Shown here: piece after piece, positions 43,796 through 53,618 of the stretch | How the letters are laid out: each line of letters opens with the position of its first letter | Position numbering within the stretch: the first letter of the stretch is position 1 | Assembly (NCBI RefSeq): GCF_000429045.1 | Contig: NZ_KE386841.1 | Coordinates: forward strand, 225,666-289,665 | Source: Salinarimonas rosea DSM 21201 | Lineage (GTDB): Bacteria; Pseudomonadota; Alphaproteobacteria; Rhizobiales; Beijerinckiaceae | Direction of reading: 5' to 3' | Length of the DNA stretch: 64,000 nt | Position numbers and translations under genes: made by a program | Notes under the pieces: model-generated | Databases searched by the model: none | Told to the model about the DNA's origin: nothing | The model's input: only the letters and a program-made list of their open reading frames with translations

Positions 43796-44532
43796 GCGCC
43801 GCCTCCCGAGGGCGCGGCGCGCAGGTCGCCGCCGGGGTCGCTCGCGCCGATCAGCGTGTAGGCGCGGGCATGGACCCCGTCGAGCCCCGCCTCGACCGCC
43901 CGGCGGGCGGCCTCGATCGCGTCCGGCCCCGCATCCCGCGCGACGAAGACGGGATCGCCGATGACGATTGCGCCGCGCCCGAAGGGCAGGCCCAGCGCCG
44001 CGCGATCCCAGCTGTCGAAGACCTTGCGCCGGCTCGTCACCACCGCGACGGGGACGATCGGCCGGCCCGAGAGGCGCGCGAGCGTGACGATGCCCTCACC
44101 GGCGCGCCGCGCGATCTTGGGAACATCGGCGGTCATCACGACGCTCTCCCCGCCCGCGAGCGCCCGGAGCATGGCGCGCATGGCCTGCGCGCCGCCCTTC
44201 TCGCGCACGCGCCCGCGCCCGCGATCGCCGGAGCCGCGGATCGGGCGCACGCCCAGATGCTCGAGCGCGATGGCGTTGAGCTCGCCGTCTCCCGAGCGCG
44301 AGACGAGGCAGGCGGTGGGGTCCTGCGGGCGCCTCGCGAGGTGCACCAGGAAGTGCTGGCCGTGCCACATCGCCGCGATCACGGGCATCAGCGGCCCGAC
44401 GCGGTCGTGCGCGTCCGGCGGCTCCGTCGTGAAGCGGTTCGTCAGGCGCACGAGCCCGAGATAGCGCGCGAAGGCATAGCCCGCCGCGGCTTGGACACGC
44501 GGATGCCTGCCGATGCGCTTGAGGAGGGACAT
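43792..44532 (-). CDS. DUF374 lysophospholipid acyltransferase family protein
   Basis: A 246-residue protein with the DUF374 pattern: AAMWHGQHFLVHLA, CLVSRSGDGELNA, GGESVVMTADVP and ARLSGRPIVPVAV. These belong to the LPLAT superfamily and commonly sit next to waaA in rhizobia, suggesting an acyl transfer step in lipid A or another envelope lipid. The substrate is unknown. A strong GGAG-type site is absent. It is overlapped by waaA. Confidence 0.85.
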   Translation of the reverse strand: MSLLKRIGRHPRVQAAAGYAFARYLGLVRLTNRFTTEPPDAHDRVGPLMPVIAAMWHGQHFLVHLARRPQDPTACLVSRSGDGELNAIALEHLGVRPIRGSGDRGRGRVREKGGAQAMRAMLRALAGGESVVMTADVPKIARRAGEGIVTLARLSGRPIVPVAVVTSRRKVFDSWDRAALGLPFGRGAIVIGDPVFVARDAGPDAIEAARRAVEAGLDGVHARAYTLIGASDPGGDLRAAPSGGGA

Positions 44533-44562
44533 GCCCGTGACTTTTCTCGGCCCGCCCGTGAT

Positions 44563-44847
44563 TCAGCCGACCGGCGGCTCGAGCAGGCGATGCAGATGGA
44601 CGATGAAGTAGCGCATGTGCGCGTTGTCGACGGTCGCCTGCGCCTTCGCCTTCCAGGCGGCGAAGGCCGTCGCATAATCGGGGTAGATGCCGACGATGTC
44701 GAGCGCGTCGAGGTCGCGGAAACGGACCTGCTCGGGGTCGTCCAGCTCGCCGCCGAAGACGAGGTGGAGGAGCTGCGCGTCCTTGCCGGCGGCGGTCTGT
44801 GCCGCGGCTGGGGCGGGCGTGGGTGCGCGGGTGTCGATCTCGGTCAT
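44563..44847 (-). CDS. DUF4170 protein
   Basis: A 94-residue soluble protein with an Ala/Pro-rich N-terminus, then LLHLVFGGELDDPEQVRF and YPDYATAFAAWKAKAQATVD, the DUF4170 core. The family is alphaproteobacterial and constantly found between cysQ and the LPS genes; its role is unknown. It lies 30 bases upstream of the DUF374 gene. Confidence 0.86.
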   Translation of the reverse strand: MTEIDTRAPTPAPAAAQTAAGKDAQLLHLVFGGELDDPEQVRFRDLDALDIVGIYPDYATAFAAWKAKAQATVDNAHMRYFIVHLHRLLEPPVG

Positions 44848-44919
44848 GCTGCTCTCGTTGCGCTCGGGACCCGGGTTTCGCGGTCGCCGGGAAGCACGGG
44901 GCGTGCCGCGATCGCGGGC

Positions 44920-45756
44920 TCAGCCCGCGGCGGCCGGCCGCCGCGTATCGGTATCGTCGCTCGTCATGGCCTCAACGAGGCGCGGATGCAAGGCGCGCGA
45001 GGCCGCGACGAGCACCCCGTGCACCGGCTCCGGCCGATTGTAGACCGGCGCGGCGCCCGCGGGGTCCGACAGCGTGCCGCCCGCCTCGGCGAGAACGAGA
45101 TCGGCGGCCGCGAGATCCCAGTCGCGCGCATTGGCGGTCACGAGGGCGAGATCGTGCTCGCCGGAGGCGACGCGGGCGATCCGCAGGGCCAGGGACGGGA
45201 CCTTGGTGACGGCGCCGAAGGGACCGCTGCGGCGCGCCAGCGCGTCCACCATGGGCTTGGGGCCCGCCACGTTCGCGCCGGCCAGCGTCTCCCGGCCGCC
45301 GGTCGCGATCGGCGTGCCGTTGAGCCGCGCCCCGGCGCCGGCCTGCGCCTCGTAGAAGCCCTCCCGCGCCGGGGCGTGCACCACGCCGAGCGTCGGCACG
45401 CCGTCGACGAGGAGTGCGATCGCCACCGACCAGTCGGCTATGCCGTTGAGGAAGGCGCGGGTGCCGTCGATCGGGTCGACGATCCAGACGAGGCGGCTGT
45501 CCAACCGCGCCGGATCGTCGCGGGTCTCCTCGGAGAGCCAGCCGGCCTCCGGCAGGAGCTGCGAGAGCCGCACCTTCAGGAAGGCGTCGACGGAGACGTC
45601 CGCCTCGGTGACCGGCGAGCCGCCGGCCTTGTTCCAGACCCGCGCGGTGGTCTTCTCCCCCTCGCGGAAATAGCCGCGGGCGATGTCGCCCGCCTCACGG
45701 GCGGCCTCCTCCAGCGAGGAGGCGAGATCGGCGCGTGTCTGGCGGGAAAGGGGCAT
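44920..45756 (-). CDS. cysQ: 3'(2'),5'-bisphosphate nucleotidase / inositol monophosphatase family (CysQ-like)
   Basis: A 278-residue metal-dependent phosphatase. Metal ligands are visible in LSEET (E76, E77), WIVDPIDGTRAF (D94, D97) and WDLAAADLVLAEAGG. The sequence is closest in style to CysQ, which clears adenosine 3',5'-bisphosphate left from sulfate activation. Inositol-type substrates cannot be excluded. It heads the group DUF4170-DUF374-waaA-lpxK. A 280-base gap, AT-richer near 45900-45940, separates it from the divergent DUF6101-type gene; I see no gene there. Confidence 0.88.
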   Translation of the reverse strand: MPLSRQTRADLASSLEEAAREAGDIARGYFREGEKTTARVWNKAGGSPVTEADVSVDAFLKVRLSQLLPEAGWLSEETRDDPARLDSRLVWIVDPIDGTRAFLNGIADWSVAIALLVDGVPTLGVVHAPAREGFYEAQAGAGARLNGTPIATGGRETLAGANVAGPKPMVDALARRSGPFGAVTKVPSLALRIARVASGEHDLALVTANARDWDLAAADLVLAEAGGTLSDPAGAAPVYNRPEPVHGVLVAASRALHPRLVEAMTSDDTDTRRPAAAG

Positions 45757-46036
45757 CGGGGTCTCGTCCGCGGCGGCCGCGACGGCACGTCCGCTCAGCG
45801 ACGAAGGTAGGGTCGGCAGGGGGCGGGCGCAAGCTCCGCGCCGGGCGCCGCGGCGCGAACGTCGCGCTTTTCCACAAACGTCGCAAGCATTCGTTCAGCA
45901 TCGCCGGGATTGAGCGTCTTTTAACCGAAAAGCTTAAGCCCCCGGACGCGAAGCATCCGCATGATCGGCGCATGGATCGAGCGGCGATCATCCAAGAACA
46001 AGCCGCCGGCCACCCAACGCTGACAGGGCGTCGAGC

Positions 46037-46531
46037 ATGATGGCGGACAGATCATACGCGGCCGGAGCCGTCCCCGCGGGCGGCTCCGGCCTCCTCGATA
46101 CGGACGAGAGCGCCTGCGACACGCTGGGCCTGTGCGTGCCCCCGGGTCGCCTCGCCGGGCTGGCGATGCGCATCGCCGAGCGGGGCGACGACGAGCCCGC
46201 CGGTGGCCCGGCCTTCGAGATCGCGGCCATCGCCCGCACGGGCGAGATCGCGACCGTGCTCGGCCGCTTCGACGAGGAGGAGATCGTCGCCGTGTGGCGC
46301 CGCCTCGGCCAGGAGAGCGGCCTGCCCCTGATGATCCAGAATCCCGACGGCAGCCTCGTCGCGCCCTATCCGCAGATCGGGCCGCTGGCCCTCGGCGACG
46401 TGCGCCAGCGCCGGCGCCACGGCCTCCTCTCCGGCCGCCGCCCGCGCTTCCTCACCCGCCGCAAGACCGGCCGTCCGGCGGCGCGCCCGCTCGTCTTCCG
46501 CGAGCGCGAGATCGTGGCGGGGCGGACCTGA
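46037..46531 (+). CDS. DUF6101-like protein
   Basis: A 164-residue protein with a central FEIAAIARTGEIATVLGRFD then EEIVAVWRRLGQESGLPLMI, which I associate with the alphaproteobacterial DUF6101 family. The C-terminus is very basic (RQRRRHGLLSGRRPRFLTRR). The function is unknown. Two adjacent ATGs (46037 and 46040) are possible starts. It is 86 bases upstream of the cyclic-di-GMP gene. Confidence 0.7.
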   Translation: MMADRSYAAGAVPAGGSGLLDTDESACDTLGLCVPPGRLAGLAMRIAERGDDEPAGGPAFEIAAIARTGEIATVLGRFDEEEIVAVWRRLGQESGLPLMIQNPDGSLVAPYPQIGPLALGDVRQRRRHGLLSGRRPRFLTRRKTGRPAARPLVFREREIVAGRT

Positions 46532-46617
46532 GCGGATTCCGCGGCGCTCGGGTCAGGAATAGAATCGTTCATTAATCGCTGGAGCGGTAGCCTTCGCAGC
46601 GCTGCGGAGGTCGATCG

Positions 46618-48915
46618 ATGCATCCCGTTCCAGCCAACGAGACCGAACGCCTCGACGTCCTGAACAGCCTCAACATCCTCGGCACCCCGCCGGCCCGAGG
46701 CTTCGACGGCATCTGCCGCGCGGCGCGGGCGCTGTTCGACGTGCCGATCGCCCTCGTTTCGCTCGTCGAGGCGGACCGGCAATGGTTCAAGGCGCGGTGC
46801 GGGATCGATCTGGAAGGAACCTCCCGCGAGGTCTCGTTCTGCGCGCACGCGATCCTGTCCGACGACGTCCTCGTGGTCGAGGATGCGTGCGAGGATGCGC
46901 GCTTCCGCGACAACCCCCTGGTCGTCGGTCCCCCGCACATCCGCTTCTACGCGGGTGCGCCCCTCGTCCTCGCGCCGGGCGTCGGCGTCGGCACCCTGTG
47001 CATCGTCGACCACGCGCCGCGCCCGTTCGGGCCGGGCGAGGCCGAGAAGCTCGCCGACCTCGCGGCCGCCGTGATCGCGCAGCTCGAGGCTCATCGCGAG
47101 CGCGCGGCCGCCGAGGCCGAGTCCGTGGCGCGCCGCCGCAGCGAGGAGCTGCTCTCCCGCAAGCACGAGCAGCTCGTGCACACCGAGACGCTGCTGCGCG
47201 ACATCATCGAGACGATTCCCGACGCGGTCGCCGCCTACGACGCCGACGACCGCCTCATCCTGTTCAACGCCGCCTACAAGGTCTTCTACGCCACGTCCGC
47301 GCCGGCCATCAGGCTCGGCGCGAGCTTCGAGGAGATGGTGCGCTACGGCCTCGAGCGGGGGCAGTACGTGGATGCCGGCACGACGTCGGAGACGCGTGCG
47401 GCCTGGCTCGACGCCCGCCTCGCGGCGCGCCGCAAGGACCGGAACGAGCGCGTCGTCCAGCACCTCGACGACGGGCGCTGGCTCCAGATCACGGAGCGGC
47501 GCTCGGAGAGCGGCGTGCTCGTCGGTGTGCGCACCGACATCACCGACCAGAAGCGCGCCGAGATGCGGGTGCGGAGGGTCGCCGAGACCGACGCGCTGAC
47601 CGGGCTCGCGAACCGGGAGGTGATCTGGTCGCGTGCCGAGGCGGCCCTCGGCCGGCGCCGGGCCGCCGACGCGCGCGGCGCGCTCGTCCTGCTCGACGTC
47701 GATCATTTCAAGGCGATCAACGACACCTACGGGCACGACGCGGGGGATGTCCTGCTGAAGACCACGGCGGATCGTCTCGCCGCGGCCTTCCGCAACAGCG
47801 ATACCGTAGCGCGCCTCGGCGGTGACGAGTTCGCGGTGCTCGTGACCGGCATCGAGCATGCCGACGATCTCGTGCGGCTGCTCCAGAAGGTTCATCAGCG
47901 GCTCACCGAGCCGGTGACGATCGCGGGCAAGGCGATCGTGCCCGGCGTGTCCATGGGCGCCGCCATCTATCCGGCCGACGCCGACACGGCGGAGGACCTG
48001 TTCAAGAGCGCGGACATCGCGCTCTACGAGACCAAGCAGAACGGCCGCAACGGCTGGAGCTTCTTCGACCCGACGCTGCGCGAGCGGGCGGAGCGGCGGC
48101 GGATGATCGCCACACGGCTGCGGGGGGCCGTCGAGGCGAACGAGATCGCCGTCGTCCTGCATCAGCAGGTCCGGATCTCGGACATGACGCACGTCGGCTT
48201 CGAGGCGCTCGCACGCTGGACGCTCGACGGCGACCCGATCGCGCCGTCCGAGTTCGTCGGTGTCGCCGAGGAGGCGGGCCTCGCGAACCAGGTCGGCGCG
48301 AGCATCCTGGAACGCGCGATCGACCTGCACGTCTCGCTGATGCGCCCCGGCCGTGACCCCGGCCGGCTCTCCGTCAACGTCGGAGCCACCCAGCTGCTCG
48401 ACCCCGCGTTTCCCGAGCGCGTCGACGAGATCCTGCGCCGTCGCGCCTTCGCGGCGGATCGTCTGGAGCTCGAGATCGCGGAGCACGTATTGCTGGATCG
48501 CGGCGCCGACCGGATCGAGACGACGCTGCACCGGCTCGCCGCCATGGGCGTCGGCCTCGCCCTCGACGATTTCGGGACGGGCTACGCCTCGCTGGCGCAT
48601 CTGAAGCGCTTCCCGGTGACGCGGCTGAAGATCGACAGGTCGTTCGTGCGCGACTTCGCCACGGACGCGGAGAACGCGGCCATCGTGCGCACGATCGTCG
48701 GCCTGGGGCTGAGCCTCGGCATCGGCGTCGTGGCCGAGGGCGTCGAGACGCCCGAGCAGCTCGCGTTGCTGCGCGGGACCGGATGCGCCGACGCCCAGGG
48801 CTTCCTCGTCGCGCGCCCGACGGGCGACGCGCGCGAGCTCGCGCGGCAGATCGCGAGCCCGGCGCGGGGTGTGCGCCGGTCGCAGCGATACTACCGCCGC
48901 GTGGGCGTGGCCTGA
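46618..48915 (+). CDS. Cyclic-di-GMP turnover protein: GAF-PAS-GGDEF-EAL
   Basis: A 765-residue soluble protein. A GAF domain (about 20-165, with VEADRQWFKARCG and SFCAHAIL) is followed by a coiled linker, a PAS domain (about 190-310), GGDEF (about 320-480) and EAL (about 500-750). The GGDEF active site is intact (RLGGDEF, 399-405) and a product-inhibition I-site RNSD lies at 392-395, five residues before. EAL is intact (E529-A-L531), as is the DDFGTGY metal motif (D650-D651) and K in LKIDRSF. It may therefore both make and break c-di-GMP. No transmembrane span is seen. Confidence 0.93.
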   Translation: MHPVPANETERLDVLNSLNILGTPPARGFDGICRAARALFDVPIALVSLVEADRQWFKARCGIDLEGTSREVSFCAHAILSDDVLVVEDACEDARFRDNPLVVGPPHIRFYAGAPLVLAPGVGVGTLCIVDHAPRPFGPGEAEKLADLAAAVIAQLEAHRERAAAEAESVARRRSEELLSRKHEQLVHTETLLRDIIETIPDAVAAYDADDRLILFNAAYKVFYATSAPAIRLGASFEEMVRYGLERGQYVDAGTTSETRAAWLDARLAARRKDRNERVVQHLDDGRWLQITERRSESGVLVGVRTDITDQKRAEMRVRRVAETDALTGLANREVIWSRAEAALGRRRAADARGALVLLDVDHFKAINDTYGHDAGDVLLKTTADRLAAAFRNSDTVARLGGDEFAVLVTGIEHADDLVRLLQKVHQRLTEPVTIAGKAIVPGVSMGAAIYPADADTAEDLFKSADIALYETKQNGRNGWSFFDPTLRERAERRRMIATRLRGAVEANEIAVVLHQQVRISDMTHVGFEALARWTLDGDPIAPSEFVGVAEEAGLANQVGASILERAIDLHVSLMRPGRDPGRLSVNVGATQLLDPAFPERVDEILRRRAFAADRLELEIAEHVLLDRGADRIETTLHRLAAMGVGLALDDFGTGYASLAHLKRFPVTRLKIDRSFVRDFATDAENAAIVRTIVGLGLSLGIGVVAEGVETPEQLALLRGTGCADAQGFLVARPTGDARELARQIASPARGVRRSQRYYRRVGVA

Positions 48916-49053
48916 GGACGCGGATCCCGGCGGGTCACGGGTGGCGGTGCGGAGGTCGACCCGGCCATGCGTCGGCGCGGCTTGATTCCAGCGCCCGCGG
49001 CTGCGACATGGGAGCTGTGCCGCGCCGGTGCCGAACCCGATCAGAGATTGTCG

Positions 49054-50301
49054 ATGACCGCTCCCCTCTCCCTGTCCAAGGACAAGATCCGGATCCTGCT
49101 GCTCGAGAACGTCAACGACAGCGCGGTCGCGCTGCTCGAGGCCGCGGGCTACGTCTCGATCACGCGCCTGAAGACGGCGCTCGACGGGGAGGCGCTGAAG
49201 GAGGCGGTCAAGGGCGTGCACATCCTGGGCATCCGCTCGCGCACCCGGCTGACGCAGGAGGTCTTCGAGGCCGCCGACCGGCTGATCGCGGTGGGCTGCT
49301 TCTCGGTGGGCACGAACCAGGTCGATCTCGACGCGGCGCGCCTGAGGGGCGTGCCGGTGTTCAACGCGCCGTTCTCGAACACCCGCTCGGTGGCGGAGCT
49401 GACCCTCGCCGAGGTCGTGATGCTGATGCGCCGGGTGGTGCCGCGCTCGAACGCCGCACACCAGGGCGGGTGGGACAAGTCGGCCACCGACAGCCACGAG
49501 GTGCGCGGCAAGTGCCTCGGCATCGTCGGCTACGGCAACATCGGCTCGCAGCTCTCGACGCTCGCCGAGGGCTTCGGCATGCGGGTGATGTACTACGACC
49601 GCACCGACAAGCTGCGCCACGGCAACACGGAGCCGGTCGACAGCCTCCAGGAGCTGCTCGCGAAATCGGACGTGGTGACGCTGCACGTGCCGGAGACGCC
49701 GGAGACCGCGGGCATGATCGGCGAGCGCGAGATCCGCGCGATGAAGCCCGGCGCCTACCTCATCAACAACTCCCGCGGCACGGTCGTCGACCTCGAGGCG
49801 CTCGCCGCCGCCCTGAGGGACGGGCACCTGCGCGGCGCGGCGGTCGACGTCTTCCCCAAGGAGCCCGGCTCGAACAACGAGCCCTTCGAGAGCCCGCTCC
49901 AGGGCATCGAGAACGTCATCCTCACGCCCCACGTGGGCGGGTCGACCGAGGAGGCGCAGGAGCGCATCGGCGTCGAGGTGGCGCGCAAGCTCGTCGAGTA
50001 TTCCGACGTCGGTGCGACGGTCGGCGCGGTCAACTTCCCGCAGGCGCAGCTGCCCGGGCGCGCCCACGGCACGCGCTGGATCCACGTCCACCAGAATGTG
50101 CCGGGCATCCTCTCGCGCCTCATCGGCGTGTTCGCCGACCGCGGCATCAACATCGCCGGGCAGTATCTCCAGACGGACGGCGAGATCGGCTACGTCGTCG
50201 TGGAGGCGGACGGGGTGCCCGCCGACAGCCGGGAGATCCTCGGCGCGCTCAGGGCGCTCGAGGGGACGATCCGCGCGCGCATCCTCTACATGAGGCAATA
50301 A
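49054..50301 (+). CDS. serA: D-3-phosphoglycerate dehydrogenase
   Basis: A 415-residue enzyme for the first step of serine synthesis. The order is a catalytic domain, a Rossmann loop GIVGYGNIGSQLS, catalytic residues in INNSRGTVVD and TPHVGGSTEEA, and a C-terminal ACT domain (about 340-415, VPGILSRLIGVFADRGINIA) for serine feedback. This is the E. coli-like short form without the extra ASB domain. ATG 49054 matches the family start (MTAPLSLSKDKIRILLLENV). Confidence 0.95.
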   Translation: MTAPLSLSKDKIRILLLENVNDSAVALLEAAGYVSITRLKTALDGEALKEAVKGVHILGIRSRTRLTQEVFEAADRLIAVGCFSVGTNQVDLDAARLRGVPVFNAPFSNTRSVAELTLAEVVMLMRRVVPRSNAAHQGGWDKSATDSHEVRGKCLGIVGYGNIGSQLSTLAEGFGMRVMYYDRTDKLRHGNTEPVDSLQELLAKSDVVTLHVPETPETAGMIGEREIRAMKPGAYLINNSRGTVVDLEALAAALRDGHLRGAAVDVFPKEPGSNNEPFESPLQGIENVILTPHVGGSTEEAQERIGVEVARKLVEYSDVGATVGAVNFPQAQLPGRAHGTRWIHVHQNVPGILSRLIGVFADRGINIAGQYLQTDGEIGYVVVEADGVPADSREILGALRALEGTIRARILYMRQ

Positions 50302-50354
50302 GGCCACAGCGGGACAGGAAAACCGTCCGCTGCCACGGCGGCGCTTGCGGCGGG

Positions 50355-50382
50355 GTAAGCGTTCCTTAAGAGCGTTCGTTAA
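50355..50382. promoter_or_regulatory. CtrA-like box and tandem TTAA repeats upstream of the L,D-transpeptidase
   Basis: GTAA-GCGTTCC-TTAA at 50355-50369 is one mismatch from the CtrA consensus. A tandem direct repeat of the form GCGTTC-n-TTAA occurs twice, 13 bases apart (50359 and 50372). The region is AT-rich for this genome and lies directly upstream of the cell-wall gene. Confidence 0.4.
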
Positions 50383-50441
50383 CCATGCGGATGCTCGCGA
50401 CTCGCGCGGGCGCTTATCATCGCTTCTCCGGGTCGTCCTCC

Positions 50442-51110
50442 ATGCTCGCGCGTCTCCTCCTGGTCCTCACGATCGGCGCCCTCGCGGCGTGCAACACCGC
50501 CACGACGGCGGACGGCCCTACCCGTGGAGAGTGGATCTCCCCCGCGGTCCTGGCGCAGGCGGTCGCGCTCGACGGGACGACCGCCTGGTACACGGGCTAC
50601 AAGGCGGACGAGCCGTACGACATCCCGCTCGTCAATCGCGCGCTGATGCGGCCCGAGCTGATGCGCCAGCGCGTGTCCTACACGGGCCGCGAGGCGCCGG
50701 GCACGATCGTCGTCGATATCGACGGCCGCTTCCTCTACCTCGTGGAGGCCGACGGCAAGGCGATGCGCTACGGCATCGGGGTCGGCCGCAACGGCTTCTC
50801 CTGGCGCGGTGCGGCGCGCGTCGGCCGCAAGGGCGTCTGGCCGGGCTGGGGCCCCACCGACAACATGCTGCGCATCAACCCGGACCTGCCGACCTACATG
50901 GAAGGCGGGCTCGAGAACCCGCTCGGCGCCCGCGCGCTCTACCTCTACCAGGGCGATCGCGACACGCTCTTCCGCATCCACGGCACCAACGAGCCGTGGT
51001 CCATCGGCGAGGCGGTCTCCTCGGGCTGCGTGCGCATGCTCAACGAGGACATCGTCGACCTCTACGAGCGCGTGCCGGTCGGGGCGCGGGTGCTGGTTCG
51101 CCGGGGGTAA
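50442..51110 (+). CDS. L,D-transpeptidase lipoprotein (YkuD domain)
   Basis: A 222-residue exported enzyme that would make 3-3 crosslinks in, or attach proteins to, peptidoglycan. With ATG 50442 it starts with a lipoprotein signal, lipobox LAAC at Cys17. The YkuD active site is HGTNEPWSIG then SSGCVRMLNEDI (His, Ser-x-Gly-Cys-x-Arg). An earlier ATG at 50385 would put 19 polar residues before the signal, which looks unlikely. It converges on murD. Confidence 0.9.
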   Translation: MLARLLLVLTIGALAACNTATTADGPTRGEWISPAVLAQAVALDGTTAWYTGYKADEPYDIPLVNRALMRPELMRQRVSYTGREAPGTIVVDIDGRFLYLVEADGKAMRYGIGVGRNGFSWRGAARVGRKGVWPGWGPTDNMLRINPDLPTYMEGGLENPLGARALYLYQGDRDTLFRIHGTNEPWSIGEAVSSGCVRMLNEDIVDLYERVPVGARVLVRRG

Positions 51111-51118
51111 GGGGCCGA

Positions 51119-51138
51119 CGGGGCTCAGGCGAGCCCCG
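51119..51138. terminator. Hairpin at the L,D-transpeptidase / murD convergent junction
   Basis: A perfect 8-bp stem CGGGGCTC / GAGCCCCG with a 4-base AGGC loop lies 9 bases after the transpeptidase stop and spans the murD stop. It is a likely bidirectional terminator, though without a T-run. Confidence 0.5.
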
Positions 51139-52510
51139 CCACCAGCGCCTTGAAGCGCGCGCCGCGCTCCTCGAAATTCCGGAACTGGTCGAACGACGCG
51201 CAGGCCGGGGAGAACAGGACGACCTCGTCCGCCCCCGTCTCCGCCGCGTCCGCAGCGGCGCGCGCCACGGCGACGTCGAGCGTGCCGCAGCGCTCGTAGG
51301 CGACATGCCCGTCGAGGGTGGCCGCGAACTCCTCGGTCGCCGCGCCGATCAGGTAGGCCTTGGCGATCCGGCCCCAATGCGGCGCGAGCGCGGCGATCCC
51401 GCCGGCCTTGGGCTTGCCGCCGGCGATCCAGAACACGCGGTCGTAGGCGGCGAGGGCCACCTCGGTCGACTCGGCGTTCGTCGCCTTCGAATCGTTGACG
51501 AAGCGCACGCGCCCGCGGGTGCCCGCCTGCTCCATGCGGTGGGCGAGGCCCGGGAACGTCCGCACCGCGGCGCCGATCGCCTCGGGCGGCGCGCCGCAGA
51601 GCCAGGCGGCGGCGCAGGCGAAGGCGGCGTTCTGGGCGTTGTGGCGCCCGCGCAGCGATTCGACGCCCGCGAGATCGGCGAGCACCAGCGCGGCCTCCAG
51701 CGGCTCCCCCGCGTTGCGGGCGCGGATCTCGCTCCCAAGCGCGAAGAAGCCCCAGGGCCGCTCGCCCGCGGCCGAGACGGGATAGACGTCCGACCCCTCG
51801 CGCTCCGACAGGCGCCGGCCGATGGCGTTGGTCAGGTCGTCGTCGACGCCGACGAGCGCCGTGCGGGCACCCGCGACGAGGCGCTCCTTGATGGCGGCGT
51901 AGGCGTCGAGCGTCCCGTGGCGGTCGAGATGGTCGGGCGTGATGTTGATCAGGCAGCCGATCGTCGGGTCGAGCGACGGCGCGAGGTCGACCTGGAAGCT
52001 CGACACCTCGACGACGTGGACGCGCGCCTCGGAGGGCGGCGGCAGGGCGAGGATCGGCGTGCCGATGTTGCCGCCCATGGCGACGTCGAAGCCGGCCTCG
52101 CGCAGGACATGGGCGAGGAGCGCCGTCGTCGTCGACTTGCCGTTCGTGCCGGTGATGGCGACGAAGGGCGCATCCGGCGCGATCCTCCGCCGCTCGCGGC
52201 AGAACAGTTCGATGTCGCCGATGATCTCGATGCCCGCCGCCTTCGCGCGCTCCACCGTCCAGTGGGGCGCGGGGTGGGTGAGGGGGACGCCCGGGGAGAG
52301 CACGAGCGCGGCGTAGCCGGCCCAGTCCGCCGCGTCGAGGTCGACGACGGCGATGCCGGCCGCCGTCGCTTCCGCGCGCCTCGGCTCGGCGTCGTCCCAG
52401 GCCGCGACCGTGGCGCCGCCGGCGACGAGCGCCTGCGCCGTCGCGAGCCCGGAGCCGCCGAGCCCGAAGAGGGCGACCGACCGCCCGGCGAAGGTCGTGG
52501 CGGGGGTCAT
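51125..52510 (-). CDS. murD: UDP-N-acetylmuramoyl-L-alanine--D-glutamate ligase
   Basis: A 461-residue cytoplasmic ATP-dependent ligase that adds D-Glu to the peptidoglycan precursor. The P-loop is [12 protein letters not shown] (119-130); [22 protein letters not shown] and [11 protein letters not shown] are Mur-ligase motifs, with FVNDSKATN in the C-terminal domain. It is the last dcw gene here; ftsW, murG and later genes do not follow. Confidence 0.96.
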   Translation of the reverse strand: MTPATTFAGRSVALFGLGGSGLATAQALVAGGATVAAWDDAEPRRAEATAAGIAVVDLDAADWAGYAALVLSPGVPLTHPAPHWTVERAKAAGIEIIGDIELFCRERRRIAPDAPFVAITGTNGKSTTTALLAHVLREAGFDVAMGGNIGTPILALPPPSEARVHVVEVSSFQVDLAPSLDPTIGCLINITPDHLDRHGTLDAYAAIKERLVAGARTALVGVDDDLTNAIGRRLSEREGSDVYPVSAAGERPWGFFALGSEIRARNAGEPLEAALVLADLAGVESLRGRHNAQNAAFACAAAWLCGAPPEAIGAAVRTFPGLAHRMEQAGTRGRVRFVNDSKATNAESTEVALAAYDRVFWIAGGKPKAGGIAALAPHWGRIAKAYLIGAATEEFAATLDGHVAYERCGTLDVAVARAAADAAETGADEVVLFSPACASFDQFRNFEERGARFKALVAGLA

Positions 52511-52523
52511 CGCGGACGTCCTC

Positions 52524-53609
52524 TCAACGCAGCTTGAGCGTGGCGAGCCCGACCATGGCGAGCACGACCGCGATGATCCAGAAGCGGATCACCACCTGCG
52601 GCTCCGTCCAGCCGAGCTGCTCGAAGTGGTGGTGGATCGGCGCCATCTTGAAGACGCGCCGGCCGGTGAGCTTGAACGAGACCACCTGGATGATCACGGA
52701 CGCGGCTTCCAGCACGAACAGCCCGCCGACGATGGCGAGCACGATCTCGTGCTTGGTCGCCACCGCGATCGTGCCGAGCATGCCGCCCAGCGCGAGCGAG
52801 CCGGTGTCGCCCATGAAGACCTGCGCCGGGGGGGCGTTGAACCACAGGAAGCCGAGCCCCGCCCCGATCAGAGCCCCGCAGATCACGGCGAGCTCGCCCG
52901 TGCCGGGCACGAAGTGGATCTGCAGGTAGTTCGCGAAGATGGCGTTGCCGACGAGGTAGGCGATGAAGCCGAAGCTCGCGGTGGCGATCATCACCGGCAC
53001 GATGGCGAGACCGTCGAGCCCGTCGGTCAGGTTCACGGCGTTGCCGGCGCCGACGATGACGAGCGCGCCGAAGGCCACGAAGAACCAGCCGAAGTTGATC
53101 AGCACGTCCTTGAGGAAGGGCAGGGCGAGGTGGTTCGCCAGCGCCGGCGTGGCGGTGTAGGCGATCGCCACGACGGCCACGCCGGCGATCAGCCCCTCGA
53201 TCGCCAGCCGCGAACGGCCCGAGAAGCCCTTGTGGGACTGCTTCGTCACCTTGAGGTAGTCGTCGTAGAAGCCGATCGCGCCGAAGCCGACGGTGACCAT
53301 CAGCACGATCCAGACGTAGGCGTTCTCGAGGTCGGCCCAGAGCAGGGTCGAGACGATGAGGCCGGCGAGGATCATCAGCCCGCCCATGGTGGGCGTGCCG
53401 CGCTTCGTCAGCAGGTGCGATTGCGGGCCGTCCTCGCGGATCGGCTGGCCCTTGCCCTGGCGCACGCGCAAGGCGGCGATGATCGAGGGGCCGAACCAGA
53501 AGACGAACAGGAATCCCGTCGCCGTCGCCATCCCCGTACGGAAGGTGATGTAGCGCAGGACGTTGAGCAGGCCGAACGTGTCGGAGAATTCGGAGAGCCA
53601 GACGAGCAT
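52524..53609 (-). CDS. mraY: Phospho-N-acetylmuramoyl-pentapeptide-transferase
   Basis: A 361-residue polytopic membrane enzyme that makes lipid I. Motifs are [41 protein letters not shown] and [12 protein letters not shown]. About ten helices are visible. It sits between murF (9 bases upstream) and murD (13 bases downstream). Confidence 0.97.
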   Translation of the reverse strand: MLVWLSEFSDTFGLLNVLRYITFRTGMATATGFLFVFWFGPSIIAALRVRQGKGQPIREDGPQSHLLTKRGTPTMGGLMILAGLIVSTLLWADLENAYVWIVLMVTVGFGAIGFYDDYLKVTKQSHKGFSGRSRLAIEGLIAGVAVVAIAYTATPALANHLALPFLKDVLINFGWFFVAFGALVIVGAGNAVNLTDGLDGLAIVPVMIATASFGFIAYLVGNAIFANYLQIHFVPGTGELAVICGALIGAGLGFLWFNAPPAQVFMGDTGSLALGGMLGTIAVATKHEIVLAIVGGLFVLEAASVIIQVVSFKLTGRRVFKMAPIHHHFEQLGWTEPQVVIRFWIIAVVLAMVGLATLKLR

Positions 53610-53618
53610 GGGCGCGGG

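Noticed and set aside
45915-45940. TTAA-N9-TTAA near 45920 as a CtrA site
   Set aside because: The spacing is 9, not 7, so it does not fit the consensus.
45735-46040. A 101-codon plus-strand frame between cysQ and the DUF6101-type gene
   Set aside because: It begins inside cysQ in antisense and its translation resembles no protein; the region is better explained as a divergent promoter gap.
46366-50307. A 1313-codon open frame on the minus strand
   Set aside because: It is the antisense shadow of the GGDEF-EAL and serA genes, rich in His, Arg, Asp and Gly with no domain.
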